64,000 nucleotides of DNA, from the NCBI RefSeq assembly GCF_947172395.1, contig NC_069085.1:7286112-7350111 (forward strand), written 5' to 3'. The notes under the pieces were generated by a model, which was not told the origin of the DNA, did no database searches, and saw only the letters and a list, made by a program, of their open reading frames with translations. Shown piece by piece: positions 33,650-48,700 of this stretch. Made by a program: the position numbers and the translations under genes. Numbering within the stretch: the first letter of the stretch is position 1; each line of letters begins with the position of its first letter. Origin of the DNA: Bicyclus anynana (lineage: Eukaryota; Arthropoda; Insecta; Lepidoptera; Nymphalidae).

Positions 33650-33842
33650 TGACGTCACGCGGCTTCACCCGCGTGGTTCTCGTTCCCGTGGGACTATGGT
33701 GATAATATATTGTCTATAGCCTTCCTCGATAAATAGGCTATCTAACACTGAAAGAATTTTCCAAATTGGACCTGTACTTCCTGAGATTATCGCGTTCAAT
33801 CAAACAAACAAACTCTTCAACTTTATAATATTAGTATAGATT
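33650..33842 (+). repeat. Dispersed lepidopteran repeat (GACGTCACGCGG...ATATTAGTATAGATTA)
   Basis: It starts 'gctgacgtcacgcggcttca', includes 'cccgcgtggttctcgttccc' and 'aatcaaacaaacaaactctt', and ends 'tataatattagtatagatta'. It is the same family as 60700-60870, 61256-61402 and, inverted, 62020-62150. The element follows the foldback directly. Class assignment (non-LTR or Helitron-like) is uncertain. Confidence 0.6.
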
Positions 33843-34210
33843 AAATCTAGCTGTTGCATAATTCAATATTCTATAAGTCTCATGGCCCAGTTTCTGATGT
33901 TCAATTGTTAATAGAGGCATATATAGGTGTGTTGATTGAATTGATTAACTGAAGTTAAATTATATGAGTTTATGTGTGTCTTCTGTCAGGGAACTTAATG
34001 AAACATACATAAGTTTTGTGACAACAGTCAGTCTCAGTCCCTATCGTTATCATTGACATCTGACAATTATTGTCATAGAATCAACTAATATCCTTCTAAG
34101 GCTGGATACAACACTGACGCTTGGTAGGTTCAAGTTTCCCATATAATTCCCCACTCCTATAACAAGCCTAAATCTGTAGTGGGTCATTCAAATATGATGA
34201 TGTAAATATT

Positions 34211-34531
34211 GGAGCTGTGAAATCCCAGTGGATATGACCTCTGCCTCAGATTCCGGAGGGTGTAGGTTTGAATCTAAACCTCCAACTTTTCAATTATATG
34301 CATTTTAAGAAATTAAATATCACTTAATGGTGTGGTAATGGTCTCAAATGGTGAAGGAAAAAGAAAGGAACATTGTGAGGAAACCTGGAGAAATTAAGGT
34401 TTAATTCTCTGCAAGTGTGAAGTCTGCCAATCTGCACTGGGCCAGTGTGGGGGACTATTTTGCCTAATCTCTCTCATTCTGAGCTCACACAATCAAGCTC
34501 TGCAGTGAGCCAAATATGGGTTTATAATGAT
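34211..34531 (+). repeat. SINE family B, near full length
   Basis: 'gagctgtgaaatcccagtgg' head, 'tgcctcagattccggagggt', 'cctccaacttttcaattata', 'gaaacctggagaaattaagg', 'ctctcattctgagctcacac' and the 'gccaaatatgggtttataat' end followed by gatgatga. All family segments are present in order. Confidence 0.8.
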
Positions 34532-36769
34532 GATGAAATATTGATTAAATGCTTCCAATTAATAAGTCTAAGTAATTAAATTTTTAATCTGGGTGACTTC
34601 TCATAAGTAACTCAAATGTTCAGGGAAAAGCAAAAACTGAGAAGGAAAAAATTTTTTTTTAATTTACTTTAAAATTAATTATTAACTATAGGAACTATTT
34701 ATGAGCTTGCTTTCTGAGCAATTAGCTCTTTCTGAGCAATAAAAGAAATGAGCAGCCCCAACTCATGAGTGTGAATCTATACTTCTACATTTTATTTTGA
34801 TTAGGATTAATTTACATAATAAAAAAACACATTATTAAATAAGTGACGGTAGCATAACCGGAGATGCATTTTCTTTAGTGACGCTGAAATGACAGAAGGG
34901 GGATATCTGACTCTACGTACAATTAATATACTTATAATTGTATAATTTAATTAATCTCTTAGATTATGGGCTATGGGCTACAATTAATATTTTTCTCATC
35001 CCTTGGGCTATGGGCTGTACCATCAGGCTGCAGCTTGGCGGTGCCCTTGTCTCTAGTCTGAGGAATCTCCGTAAGGGGAGTCTCAAGGATTACTGTCTTC
35101 TGTAGCATTTTATTGTAAAGTTCATGTAAAGGGTTTACAGATAGCCCAGCGAAAGCTTTGGTGATAAAATATGGTATTTATTTGGGGTTTATTTGATGCG
35201 ATCACTACTTACCTATTTATTATGCGCAGAAGTTCTAAGGCTGTTCTCTGTTTATTAAATTATAAATGGCAAATCTTCCATTTACGTAAAAAGTTTGCTT
35301 TAACTTATTCATTGATATTTTTCACTGTACCTATTTATTGAATTAACATTTTTACACATGTACACAAATTTCAAACTATCAAATTATTAATTATGTAGAT
35401 CAAATATTTTGGAAGAATTAGTTGCATTTCATTAAAACTTATTCACATTACACGAATAGCAGCATGTTTTTAAGAACTATAAAAATATTTAAATAAAATT
35501 CACATTTCAGGCATCAAAAATTTTGCCAATTTATTAAAACTCGACTCGAGTCCGCTGTCCGCTGTCAATTATTGACTATCAATGTCAAAAACTGTCAATT
35601 TCAAATGAAGTCGTCAATCATGTAGTGGTCAAACGGTGGTCAATGGTCAATCTCAATCCTTAGACTGGATTTAATTAAGGATGTATAAAATGCAGGTACG
35701 TCACTCACTTATGCTCCACTTTCGTGGAATGCTAACTGGTTTAATACTCTATTTACATTTTATTAAACGAGAGATAAGCAAGTTAAATTCAAATAGTAAA
35801 TACTAGCGAAAGCACGGGACTTTTGCATTTTTGAAATGTCAATATTCAATTATTCATATATTTGAATTAGGCTTAGTTTACAAGCACTTTCGAGAGTTCA
35901 GGTAGGTATTAATATTATACAATAATGGTTATATGAATTAGTCGAAAAATTGAAAATTTCACGAGGGTTCCAAAGCACCTTGGTCCGAGAAGAGCCCACA
36001 ACAAACTCAGCCAGGGTTTATTTATCAATGAAAAAAATGAAAAATCAATAGGTGTTTAGGTAGCCAGTCATGTAATACATTTCATTCCCAAGCTTTTTTC
36101 TCGTTATATATTCATTAACATTATAATACGACTTTTCTATAGACTATAAGCTTGCGTTTAATAAAAACTTTGAACTTATTGAGAGACATGCCTGTGGTTT
36201 CATGTGGTAGTTTGTTTTAAAAACGTATGCATGTGTCCTTAAAAGAATTACTAAATTGAAATGAAGTACTTTCATACAATCTTTGAACCCATATTTCACC
36301 CCCTTCTATTTTCATATTCGCGACATGAAGTATCCTATAGAAACAATTGCTAACTTACAATATTTGCACTATAATTTTAGGAATGACTTCCTTTTTTATA
36401 ATTAATAGTCTCTACCTTCATTATTACCCAAATTCTACTATTGTACTTACTCTTGTACTATCTCTCTATTGTATTATCGATATTTAATATGTGCAGTGAT
36501 TTTAAGTCATGTTATTATAATCCTGGAACTTATCATAAACAAAAAAGTATTTCGTTGTCTGAAGGTACATATGAAAATTTAAAAAGCACCGCAAACGTTG
36601 CTATGGAGTTACTGTCAAGTTGAATCATTAATTCAAAGCATTGATTTCAAAGAAGTTTTACGCACTGTTTGATTTCTTGGAATTCTTTCGAATAGTAGAA
36701 TAGTTTTTGTTATTTTCTAACATTAAATATTTATACGAGTTTGTGGTGAATTTAATACTAACATATAAA
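34532..36769. other. Intergenic region upstream of the dynein gene
   Basis: No gene is supported here. At about 35560-35695 a run of tgtcaa/ttgaca motifs precedes 'aaaatgcag/gtacgt', which could be a promoter plus a short 5' exon of the dynein gene or of another transcript. A 44-codon frame from an ATG at 36489 to the stop at 36621-36623 has plausible composition but no matching start or partner exon. Confidence 0.4.
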
Positions 36770-39700
36770 ATGGAAGAAAGAGATCTAAGGAAATTGCTGC
36801 AGACGAAAAACGGATGTCGTATTCCACCAATGCTGCCTATCCCTGATATTCATCAAATTGACAAATTGCCATTTATACCACTGCCACCGTATAACCGAAT
36901 CAAGGTAGGTACGAGTAACTTTTGAATCAAGGTACTTAGCCTACAGTGTTTTTTGCTATTCTATGTTTATGTGCCATAGGACTATGTCCATGTCATTAGG
37001 GTTTTGCCATGATGCCAATGGGTTTTTCGAGATGTATGAGTGAAATGGCATTTTTTTGGCAAGCACGCCCCAGGTTAGACTTTGATATTGCCCTTTAACA
37101 GATATGATTAAGGTAAAACATATCTATTTAGGTACTTATTTAAATAAAAGTTTTTTAAATAAAAAGTGTCAATTATTATGAATAACTAGCAGAACCTTCA
37201 CCTGCGTAGTTCCTATTCCGTGAGAATACAGTACAGGTATAAAATATAGCTTAAGTGCTTAAGTTTTATCCTGATAATGTAAATATCAGTGTAAATCAAT
37301 ATATATATATATATATATGTAATATATCATAATATTAAATTGATGGTGTAGATAAGCATATGGTAAGATATGACGGTAACTCACATGACAAAACCAGTTT
37401 GTGATGACAAAACCAAACACAAAGTCGTGCACAATCCTCATTAGCTCAAAACATCATGGCACGATTTTTTACGGGCCCTACATTGGCAACTGTTTATTTG
37501 CCAATTAGTATTAATATCAGCATTCTCATTCATCTTTTTATTTTCTAGGACAAAAAAGCAAAATTTCGTAAACTTTTGGAGGAAAATGCCACCCATAGAA
37601 AGATAAAAATTGCTCGAGCATCTACGGAATGGAGTGAATGCGATAAATTAGAGATATCTCAAGAACGGCATATAGCCGTCTTGCGTAAATGTGCCGAGAA
37701 CATACAACCGCCTCCAATGCTCAAGTCATGGGAAAGAAAAATAGCAAGTTTAATACCGGCGAAGCTTAGAAATGCGAACCCTTCACTAACTGAAGAACTT
37801 TTTAACGAAAGTAAGGCTGAATGGAATCGAAATTTACATGATTTAGCTGTTAAAACTGTTATTCGAGATGTACCTGGTGTATCTAGAAAAAGATATGAAG
37901 AGCCATATTTTAAATTTAAAGGAATTACTTCAAACTATGACAAAATGATTAAGTTTCGTAAAAAACTTAAAACAGGTTCGTTATTATTACATCCATTTAT
38001 CAGACTGATACTTGAATCCTCTGAAAAAACTTTTCCTAGTTTTATTACTGATCTGTCAAAATACAGAGCAAAAGGACCCATGGACTTAGACGATTTTCAA
38101 ACAAAAATATCGGAAGAAATAAAACGTGCCGATTACTTAGTTTCAAGTACTTGGTATTCTATTCTGGTTAAATGGTTGAAAAATCCTAGATGTTTAAAAG
38201 GCATGCGTCCGAAAAGAATACCTGAATTTGTAAAATGTGCCACAAAAATTATATCCATGCAAATACAAGAATTAATGAGAAGATCTATTGATCAAATAAT
38301 AATTTCCTTAAAAGATCCTGAATCAGTCCCAATATTAAACATAGCTCTTGATTTTGATGGTGAATTTATATTCGATCCATCACTTGATGCAGTGTTTAAT
38401 GTGTATCATACAATAGCTGATGCAATTTCTCACATAGCACAGAGACTTATGCCAATCGAACAATATCTCAAAATACATTACAGCCATGACGCTCTGCCTG
38501 TTACATATAATGAATGGCTTCATAATGACGGCCATGAAAGAATACAACAACAGTTAAATATTGTATTTGCTCCTCTCGTACATTATTTGGGAAAGTTAAG
38601 ACAAGATTACAATATGTTGTATGGAGTTTCTGCTAAATACAACTTAGCAAAATTTATTGAAGAGACTGAAAGTTTTGAAGAGTCTAGAGATAAAATTAAA
38701 TACTTTCAAGCTATAGATTCTGATATAACAGCTGTTATAGAAAACGAATATTTTAATTGTGCATTAGTTTCCCAAATAAGAATGATAAACGGATTAAAAA
38801 ATAAAGCTTTAGAATTCATCAATGATATCATAGCAGGAATAGTACGAACACATATCGATGAAAATGAAAGCATTTGTAAGGAGTTTGAAATAATTGCTGC
38901 AAAAGCCCTAAAAGAACCAGAAAATGCTGCTGAATTAGTAGAACAAGGAGTGTATATTTTGCACGCAAAAACGGTTTTAATAGAAGGATTAAAAGAAAGA
39001 ATTCTGATACAAATAAATATAATATCTAGTTTATTGGAAATAACGTCTCTCACACCTGAGCACATAGCTTCTAATACAAGAACAGTAAACTGGCTTAAAG
39101 AAATAAAGCCAATATTTGATAAAAATGCAGCTTCTTATGAAACATTTAAGGCGGAGATGGAAGAGAATTTATTGGGTAAAATCGCATATATAAATAAACA
39201 AGTTATAGAAATGACACCATATCTTGAATTATTAGACAACATGGATGATATTAATCACACGCTTGAATATTTAGAGTATTTAAGAAAGTTGGTTCATCGG
39301 CTTGACGACTGTGACAAGTTAGTTGCATGGATTAATAATGAAGAGATAACGTTTAAATTTCCTGTATCTAGTTATCCAGACTTAGAAGAACTAAAGGATT
39401 ATATTAAACCTTTTCATGCTCTTGTTTATTTACTGCATAAATGGAGACGAAACTATTATACCTGGATGGACGGCATATTCGAATATTTAGACCACGAAAA
39501 AATTGAACAAGAACATGACTTTTACTATAAAGAATTTTTGAAATTATCAAAAGCTTATAGAAGCAAAATTAAGCAACAAATAGCAGAAGGTGTCGAAAAA
39601 CGTTTTCAAGGCTTAGTTGATGATCCTGATATGAATAATCTACCTGCTCCTATGAAACTATGTGCTCAAGCTGTTGCTGAAATAAAAGAATGGCGACCTA

Positions 39701-42700
39701 ATGTTCAGATGGCTCACATAATGTGTAATCCTGCCTTAGTACAGAGACATTGGGATGAAATGTCAAATATTGCTGGATTTGATTTAACACCTACTGCTGG
39801 AACTACACTACGAAAAATTATTAATTTTGATTTGTGGGCCGATTTAGATCAGTACGAAATAATAAGCGTAGCGGCAACTAAAGAATTAGCACTTATAACA
39901 AATCTTAATAAAATGATGGCCGAATGGGTTGATATATGTTTTAAAACGAGTCCATATAAAGATACAGGCATTTTTATACTTTCTGGTCTTGATGACATAC
40001 AGAGTGTGCTTGATGATCATATTATAAAGACCATTGGTATGCGCGGCTCAGCATTCGTCAAACCTTTTGAAACCCAAGTTAAAGCATGGTATGAAAAAAT
40101 TACTCGTGTGAATTCAACCATTGATGAGTGGGGAAAAGTTCAAAGCCAGTGGCTTTATTTGTTACCTATTTTCTCTTCTAAAGATATTGTTGCTCAAATG
40201 CCGGAGGAAGGAGTTATGTTTGTTGAAGTAAACAATATTTATCGTCGTTATATGGGATCTGTGGATAAAGACCCTCATGTCTTAGAAATCGCTGGTGGAT
40301 CTGGCGTATTAGAGTCATTCAAAATAGCTTCTGGTATGCTAGAAAAAATCAACGACGGAATCAACAATTACTTAGAAAAGAAGCGATTATTTTTTCCAAG
40401 ATTTTTCTTTTTATCAAATGATGAAATGTTGGAAATCTTATCAGAAACAAAAAACCCTCTCAAAGTACAACCCCATCTAAAAAAATGTTTTGAAGGTATC
40501 AATAGATTGGTATTCGATCCAGATTATAATATATCTGCAATGATATCAATGGAAGGTGAGCAAATAGAATTCTTGGAAATTATTAGTGTTTCTGCTGCAA
40601 GGGGTTCTGTTGAAAAGTGGCTTGTTCAAGTTGAAGAGCAAATGTTGAAAGCCGTTAAATCGGAAACTGAGTTGTCTTATTACGATTATCCAACTCTTAG
40701 CCGAGCAGAGTGGATATTATTATGGGAAGGTATGGTAGTGTTAGCGATTTCTCAAATATATTGGGCTGTGGACGTTCATGAATGCTTGAATACACACAAG
40801 TTAAGTGAGTTAAAGTCATTTCACGACAGTTTAACTAAACAACTTAATGAAACTGTGGGAATAATTCGTAGAACTGATTTATCAAAGCTTAGTAGTATTA
40901 CAGTAAAAGCTTTAATTGTAATAGATGTTCATGCTAAAGACGTTATACAGTATCTTGTTGAGAAAGATGTGACAGAAGTAACGGATTTCCAATGGCTAGC
41001 TCAGTTACGTTATTATTGGGAAGAAGAAAGAGTTTTTGTTAAAATTATCAATGCAGTTGTTAATTATGCCTATGAATATTTAGGGAATTCAGATCGTTTA
41101 GTAATAACTCCATTAACAGATCGTTGTTACCGTACATTAATAGGTGCCTACTACCTCCACTTGAATGGTGCCCCCGAAGGACCTGCAGGAACTGGTAAAA
41201 CAGAAACTACGAAAGATTTAGCTAAAGCTCTAGCTGTCCAATGCGTAGTTTTTAATTGTTCAGATGGCTTGGATTACAAGGCAATGGGTAAATTTTTTAA
41301 AGGCTTAGCGTCATGTGGTGCTTGGGTTTGTTTTGATGAATTCAATAGAATCGAAGTCGAAGTTTTGTCTGTCATTGCTCAGCAAATTTTGTGTATAGTA
41401 CAAGCAGTAAGGCAACATTTAGAGACATTTGATTTTGAAGGTACTATCTTAACTTTAAACCCAGCTTGTTACGTTTGTATTACTATGAACCCTGGCTATG
41501 CAGGACGGTCGGAGCTACCGGATAATCTTAAAGTATTATTTAGAACAGTTGCAATGATGGTACCAGATTATGCTATGATTGGTGAAATATCATTATACTC
41601 ATTTGGTTTTATAGATGCAAGGAGTTTATCTGTGAAAATAGTGACGACATATCGACTATGTTCCGAACAACTATCTTCGCAAAACCATTATGATTATGGT
41701 ATGCGTGCTGTTAAAACAGTTTTATCTGCGGCGGGAAACTTGAAAAGAAGTTTTCCCAATGAAAATGAAAGTATTTTGTTACTTAGATCAATCACAGATG
41801 TTAATTTGCCAAAGTTTTTGTCTTTTGATGTTCCTTTATTTGAAGGAATTATATCAGATTTATTTCCTGGTATAACATTACCTAAGCCAGATTATGATAA
41901 TTTGTTAAAAGCATGTGAAGTAACTTGTGAAAGGAATAACTTACAGCCCGTAGATTGTTTTTTACTTAAAGTTATCCAGACTTATGAAATGATGATCGTC
42001 AGGCATGGTTTTATGTTAGTAGGTGATCCATTTTCAGGCAAATCAATGACATTAAAAATATTGTCAGAAGCTTTAACTTTGATGGAAGAAAAAGAACAGC
42101 CCGGCGGAGTTGAGTGTACATATAAAGTCCTTAATCCAAAAGCAGTCACCATGGGTCAATTATATGGTGCTTTTGATCCAATATCGTACGAGTGGACAGA
42201 TGGTATTGTAGCGACAATGTTTAGAGATTTTGCCTCCGAAGATACACCTGTTAGAAAATGGATTGTGTTTGATGGACCTGTTGACGCCGTGTGGATTGAA
42301 AATATGAATACCGTATTAGATGATAATAAAAAGCTTTGCTTGACATCTGGAGAAGTTATGGCTATGTCCAATGTTATGTCAATGATTTTTGAAGTTATGG
42401 ATCTTTCACAAGCCTCGCCTGCTACAGTGTCGAGATGTGGGATGATATATATGGAATCCGCAACCTTTGGATCTATGCCATTTTACAAATCATGGTTAAA
42501 TACACTTAATCCGATTTGGTTGGAGGAAAATGAAGATTTTATTTATGATATATGTTCATGGTTAATAGACCCTTTATTATATTATGTTAGAAAATATTGT
42601 GTACAACTAGTTACAGCTGGTGAAGTAAATTTAATTATTAGTACTCTAAGACTCATACAAATGCTAATGGATAATGCTATTGAAGGAGAAGAAGATACTA

Positions 42701-45700
42701 AATACACCAGAACATGGATTTTAGCTTCATTTATGACTGCTCTGGTTTGGGGTATAGGCGGTATATTAAACACTGATTCACGAGAAAGATTCGATGACTT
42801 AGTGAAGGAGTATTTCAAAGGAGAGAAGGGAATTCCTCCTGAAATGGAAAAACTTGATGTTTCTATACCTGTTGAAGGAATGATAATAGAACATTATTAT
42901 ATGTACAAAAGTAAAGGATGTTGGAAACCTTGGCCAGATGCTGTCAAAGCTGCTCAAATTAAAGAACAAATAAATCTTTTGCAAACTGTAATTCCTACAC
43001 TAGAAACTGAAAAGTATATATATCTATTACAACTTCACACGAAATTTTCAAATCCTTTATTATTGATAGGACCGACAGGAACTGGCAAAAGTTTTTATGT
43101 TCAAAACTATTTAATGTCTGTCAATTTAGAAAAATATACACCTGGGTTTATTACATTTACAACGACTACGTCAGCTAATCAAACTCAAGACTTGGTTCTT
43201 TCTAAGTTAGTAAAAAGGAGAAAAAATAATTATGGACCAACAAGGGGAAAACAAGCAATTATATTTATTGATGATATGAATATGCCTGCAAAAGAAGTAT
43301 ATGGTGCTCAACCTGCCATTGAATTATTAAGGTTATATTTTGATCAAAAACATTGGTACGATTTAAAAACAACCGAAAATCTTTATATATATGATACATT
43401 TTTTTATGGCGCAATTGGACCCGTAGGAGGAAGCAGGCAGTTGATTTATCCAAGAATGTTAAGACATTATAATATTTATTCAATTAACGAATTTTCAAAA
43501 GAAAGCATGACTAAAATATTTACATCATTACTACAACTTGGTTGGAGACGGAACGGCTTTGGTCAAGATACTCAACCGATTATCGTTAATATAATAGCAG
43601 CTACGATGAATATTTATGACCTAGCTACAGAAGGGTTAAGGCCAACACCAGCTAAGTCACATTATATTTTCAACCTAAGGGATTTTTCTAGAGTTATACA
43701 AGGATGTGCTTTATTAAGAAAGGAATCTGCAGATAACAAAAAAACCTTTACAAGAGTATGGGTACATGAAATAATGCGAGTGTTCCTTGATAGACTTGTT
43801 GATGAACCTGATCGTGCTTGGTTTTTTAACCTTTTACGAAAAACTACTCAAGAATTCATGAAAGATACGTTTGATTCAGCCTTAGATACTTATCAAAACG
43901 ATAAGGGAGAAGTTACACAAGAAAATGTTAAACAAATGATGTTTGGGTGTTATCTTGACCTTGACAGTGCAGAAGGAGAGAGAAGATACGAGGAATTACC
44001 ATCAAAAGAGGTATTTTTGAATATCGCTATGTCTATGTTGGCGGAATATAATGCAATGCATAAGGCTAAAATGAATATAGTGCTATTTGACTATGCATTG
44101 GAACATTTATCAAAAATATGTAGATTATTATCTATGCCCTCCGGGAATGCTTTACTTGTTGGAGTAGGTGGATCTGGACGACAATCTCTTACTAGGTTAG
44201 CGAGTACAATATTAGGCCAGCAAGTGTACCAACCAGAAATAACAAAAAGTTACAGCTTAAAAGACTGGCATGACGATATAAAGTTAGTCCTACGTGAATC
44301 AGGAGGCTTAAACAAAGACACGACATTCTTATTTACCGAAAATCAGATAAAAGAGGAAGTTTATATTCAAAACTTAGACAGTTTGTTAAATTCCGGCGAG
44401 GTTCCAAATTTGTATGGCTTAGACGAAATTCAAGAAATACTTGAATTAGTGCGTTTAGCAGCTCAAGGTGGAAATAGAAATCTTGATATTAGTCCATTGC
44501 AGATTTTATCTTTTTTTGTCGGCCGATGCAAAGCAAAGTTACACTGTGTTTTGTGTTTTAGTCCAATTGGAAGTTCTTTTAGGACCAGATTAAGACTATA
44601 CCCTTCTTTAGTAAACTGTTGCACTATAGATTGGTATGACAGTTGGCCAGAGGATGCTTTAGAAATGGTAGCTCATCATTACATGGGAAAAGTGAATGTT
44701 TCAGACAAAGTCAAAGCCGCTGCAGTTATAGCATGTAAACAATTTCATGTAGATGCTCGAATAATATCGACTGATTTTTACAATCAATTTGGAAGGAAGA
44801 CTTATATAACATCAGCTTCATATTTAAATTTAATTAAATCGTTTACTATATTAACAAATAAAAAACAACGAGAATTACGGGCAGCCAAATTGAGGTATAC
44901 GAACGGTTTAGATAAACTTGGTCAAGCAGCGGATGCAGTAGCTATAATGCAACGCGATTTAAATGCCTTGAAACCTCAACTTATAGTAATGGCTGCAAAG
45001 TCAACGAAAATGATGGAAGAAATAGCAGTTGAAACTGCCACTGCTGATAAAGCTGCTGCACAAGTAAGAGAGGACCAAAAAGTAGCCAATGTTCAAGCAG
45101 CAGCTGCACAAGAGCTTAAGAAAGATTGTGAAGCTGACTTAGCTTTGGCGTTGCCTATTTTAGAAGATGCTATTGCTGCTTTAAATACTCTCAAGCCTGC
45201 TGATATTACAATAGTGAAGTCAATGAAAAATCCACCAGCTACTGTAAAGTTGGTAATGGCTGCAGTATGTGTTATGAAAGGGCTTCCTCCTGATAAAATA
45301 CCAGATCCAGATAATCCAGGTAAGAAAATCCTGGATTACTGGGGTCCTAGCAAAAGGGTTTTGGGTGACATGGGCTTTTTAGATTCACTTAAAAACTTTG
45401 ACAAGGATAATATACCGGTGGCTACAATGCAGAAAATAAGGAAAGAATATCTATCCAACAAAGACTTCAAACCACACATTATTGCAAAAGCTTCTACGGC
45501 AGCAGAAGGTTTGTGTAAATGGATAATAGCAATGGATATGTATGATGCTGTTGCTAAAGTGGTAGCTCCAAAAAAAGCTAAACTAGAAGCGGCTGAAAAA
45601 GAGTTCGCTGAAACAATGGCTATACTTGAAGAAAAGAAAGCTACCGTTGCCAGATTGGAAGCAAAATTAGCGGAATTAAATGAAGCCTTAGAAGAAGCTA

Positions 45701-48700
45701 ATGCTAAAAAAAAAGCATTAGAAGATGAGGTACAGTTGTGCATAGATAAGTTATATCGCGCTGAAAAACTTATTGGTGGACTGGGAGGTGAAAAAGTTAG
45801 ATGGACAATGGCAGCCGAAAACTTACAACTGTTGTATGATAACTTAGCAGGTGATATTCTTGTATCATGTGGTATTATTGCATATTTATCTCCATATACA
45901 GCACCAGTAAGAATATCGGTGATAGCACAGTGGCGAGATTTGATTATTAAACTGGAAATGCCGCATTCTGAACAATTCGTCTTTAAAGATATTTTAGGAA
46001 CAGATATTAAGATTCAAAATTGGTGTATAGCTGGCTTACCTTGGGATTCTTTTTCTATTGACAATGGTGTTATACAAGATAACTCGTTACGTTGGTCTTT
46101 ACTTGTAGATCCTCAAGGTCAAGCTAATAAATGGATCAAAACTATGGAAAAATCAAATGATTTACAAGTAATGAAATTTACTGATGGCAATTACATGAAA
46201 GTTATAGAAACATGTCTAGAATATGGTAAACCCGCTTTAATAGATTGCATTTTAGAAGATGTTGAGCCTCCATTAGATCCTGTCTTATTAAAGCATACTT
46301 ATACACAAGGTGGAAAAGAATTTATTGCCTTAGGAGAAAACGTGATTGAATATCATCCCAATTTTAGGTTATATATGACTACAAAATTAAGGAATCCCCA
46401 CTATTTACCAGAAGTATTTAATAAAGTTACATTGATTAATTTTGCTTTAACAAAAGATGGATTAGAAGATCAACTACTAGGTATAGTAGTTGCTAAGGAA
46501 AGGCCAGATCTACAAGAAAAGCGCGAAAAACTAATTGTGCAAGGTGCAGCAAATCGTGCAGCGCTGAAGCAGACAGAGGATGACATCTTGCGGACACTAC
46601 AAGAATCAAAAGGTGATATATTGGAAGATGAAACGGCAATAGAAGTTTTAGATTCATCAAAACTATTAGCTATTGATATAATGAAAAAGCAGGAAGCATC
46701 AGTTGAGACTGAAATTATTATTGAAAACTTTAGACTTGGATACAGACCTATAGCTTCTCATTCAGCTGTACTGTATTACTGTGTTACTGAGTTGCCGAAT
46801 GTAGATCCCATGTATCAGTACTCTTTGACGTGGTTTATAAATTTATACATAACTTCGATTGAAAATGCAAATAAGTCTAAAGATTTAGAAAAAAGGTTGA
46901 AATTCCTAAAAGAGACTTTTACATACAATTTGTACAGTAACGTTTGTAGATCATTATTTGATAAAGATAAGCTAATGTTTTCCTTTATTATGTGTTCGAA
47001 AATGATGTTGTCCACGGGTGAAATGAGTCACGACGAATATTTATTTCTCATCACAGGTGGAATAGCAGTAGAAAATATTTACAAGAAACCTATCGATTGG
47101 ATACCAGATAAGGGTTGGGATGAAATATGTCGGCTAAATGATTTACCGACATATAATGGCTTCAAAGATAGTTTTATCAATATATCAGACAAGTGGAAGG
47201 AAGTTTACGATGACAAAGAACCCCACCGCAAGAGCTTACCCGGCGGCTGGGACGATAAAGTAACACCATTTCAAAAACTACTAATAGTAAGAGTTCTAAG
47301 ACCTGATAAATTAATTTTTGCAATCTCTGACTTCGTAGAGAAACAAATGGGACTAAAATATATAACACCGCCTCCATTTGATATCGGAAAATCCTTCGGA
47401 GATTCAAACTGTTTGGCGCCTTTAATTTTTATTCTATCTCCTGGTTCAGATCCAATGGGAGCTCTAATAAAATACTGTGAAAAAATGGGTTATTCTAATA
47501 GATTCAATTCTATATCGTTGGGTCAAGGTCAAGGTCCAATTGCAAAAGCTATGATAGAAAGAGCACAACTGGAAGGTGGATGGGTGTGTTTACAAAATTG
47601 TCATTTAGCAGTATCTTGGTTACCAACGTTAGAAAAGCTCGTTGAAGGTTTCGATTTGACAAATACCGATTTAAGTTTTAGAATGTGGCTTACAAGTTAC
47701 CCCTCAGAGAAATTCCCTCAATCAGTTTTACAAGTAGGTGTTAAAATGACAAACGAACCACCTACCGGCCTTCAACATAATTTGTTAAGGTCCTATTTGT
47801 CCGAACCACTTAAAGAACCTGAGTTTTATGAAGGATGCCCCGGCAAAGATAAAGCTTTTAGCAAGCTTCTTTATGGAATCAGCTTTTTTCACGCAGTCGT
47901 TCAGGAAAGGAAGAAATTTGGCCCGTTGGGGTGGAATATTCAGTATGGATTTAACGATTCTGATTTTCATATATCTGTAATGCAATTGCAAATGTTTTTA
48001 AATCAATACGAAGAAATACAATACGTAGCAATTAAATACTTAACAGGGGAATGTAATTATGGTGGTCGCGTAACTGACGATTGGGATAGAAGATTAATAG
48101 TCACAATTCTAGACAATTACGTTAATTCTGGAGTAGTCAATGACCATAATTATTTATTTTGTGATTTGGGACCACAATATGGACTTCCGCGTCGGTGCGA
48201 ATATCAAGATTATATTAAGCATATTGAATCAGTCCCTGTGAATCCTCCACCTGAAGTATTTGGATTACATATGAATGCAGGAATAACCCGTGATTATTCG
48301 ATTTCAATGGCATTGGCTACTTCATTGATTTTAGTCGAAGGCAGTAGTGGTGGGGGTGAAGGAGGAAACACGGAGGCTATAGTTATGCACATGTCTTCAG
48401 AAATATTATCTAAATTGCCATCATCATTCGATATAGAAATTTGCCAAAAAAAGTATCCCGTGGATTATAATGAATCGATGAACACTGTATTGATTCAAGA
48501 AATGCAGCGCTTCAATAAGCTGTTGCATGAAATTAAAACGTCTTTGGTAGACGTGCAAAGAGCTGTCAAGGGAGTTATTGTTATGTCTCCAGCACTCGAT
48601 TTACAATCCAGTGCTATGTTGCTAGGAAAGATACCTGCTAATTGGACAAAAGTTTCTTATCCAAGTCTGAAACCGTTACCAAGTTACGTTACGGATTTCA

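Noticed and set aside
35560..35700. Possible promoter and first exon ending aaaatgcag/gtacgt
   Set aside because: The tgtcaa/ttgaca run is suggestive, but no acceptor was found that joins it in phase to the dynein exon 1; left as a note in the intergenic entry.
36489..36623. Short frame MCSDFKSCYYNPGTYHKQ... ending before the dynein gene
   Set aside because: Composition is plausible and an acceptor-like 'atgtgcag' precedes it, but no upstream exon joins in phase and no relative is recognised; not strong enough to call.
38706..39065. Minus-strand frames inside the dynein exon (also 42156, 42582, 45336, 47177 and others)
   Set aside because: Shadows of the strongly coding plus-strand frame.
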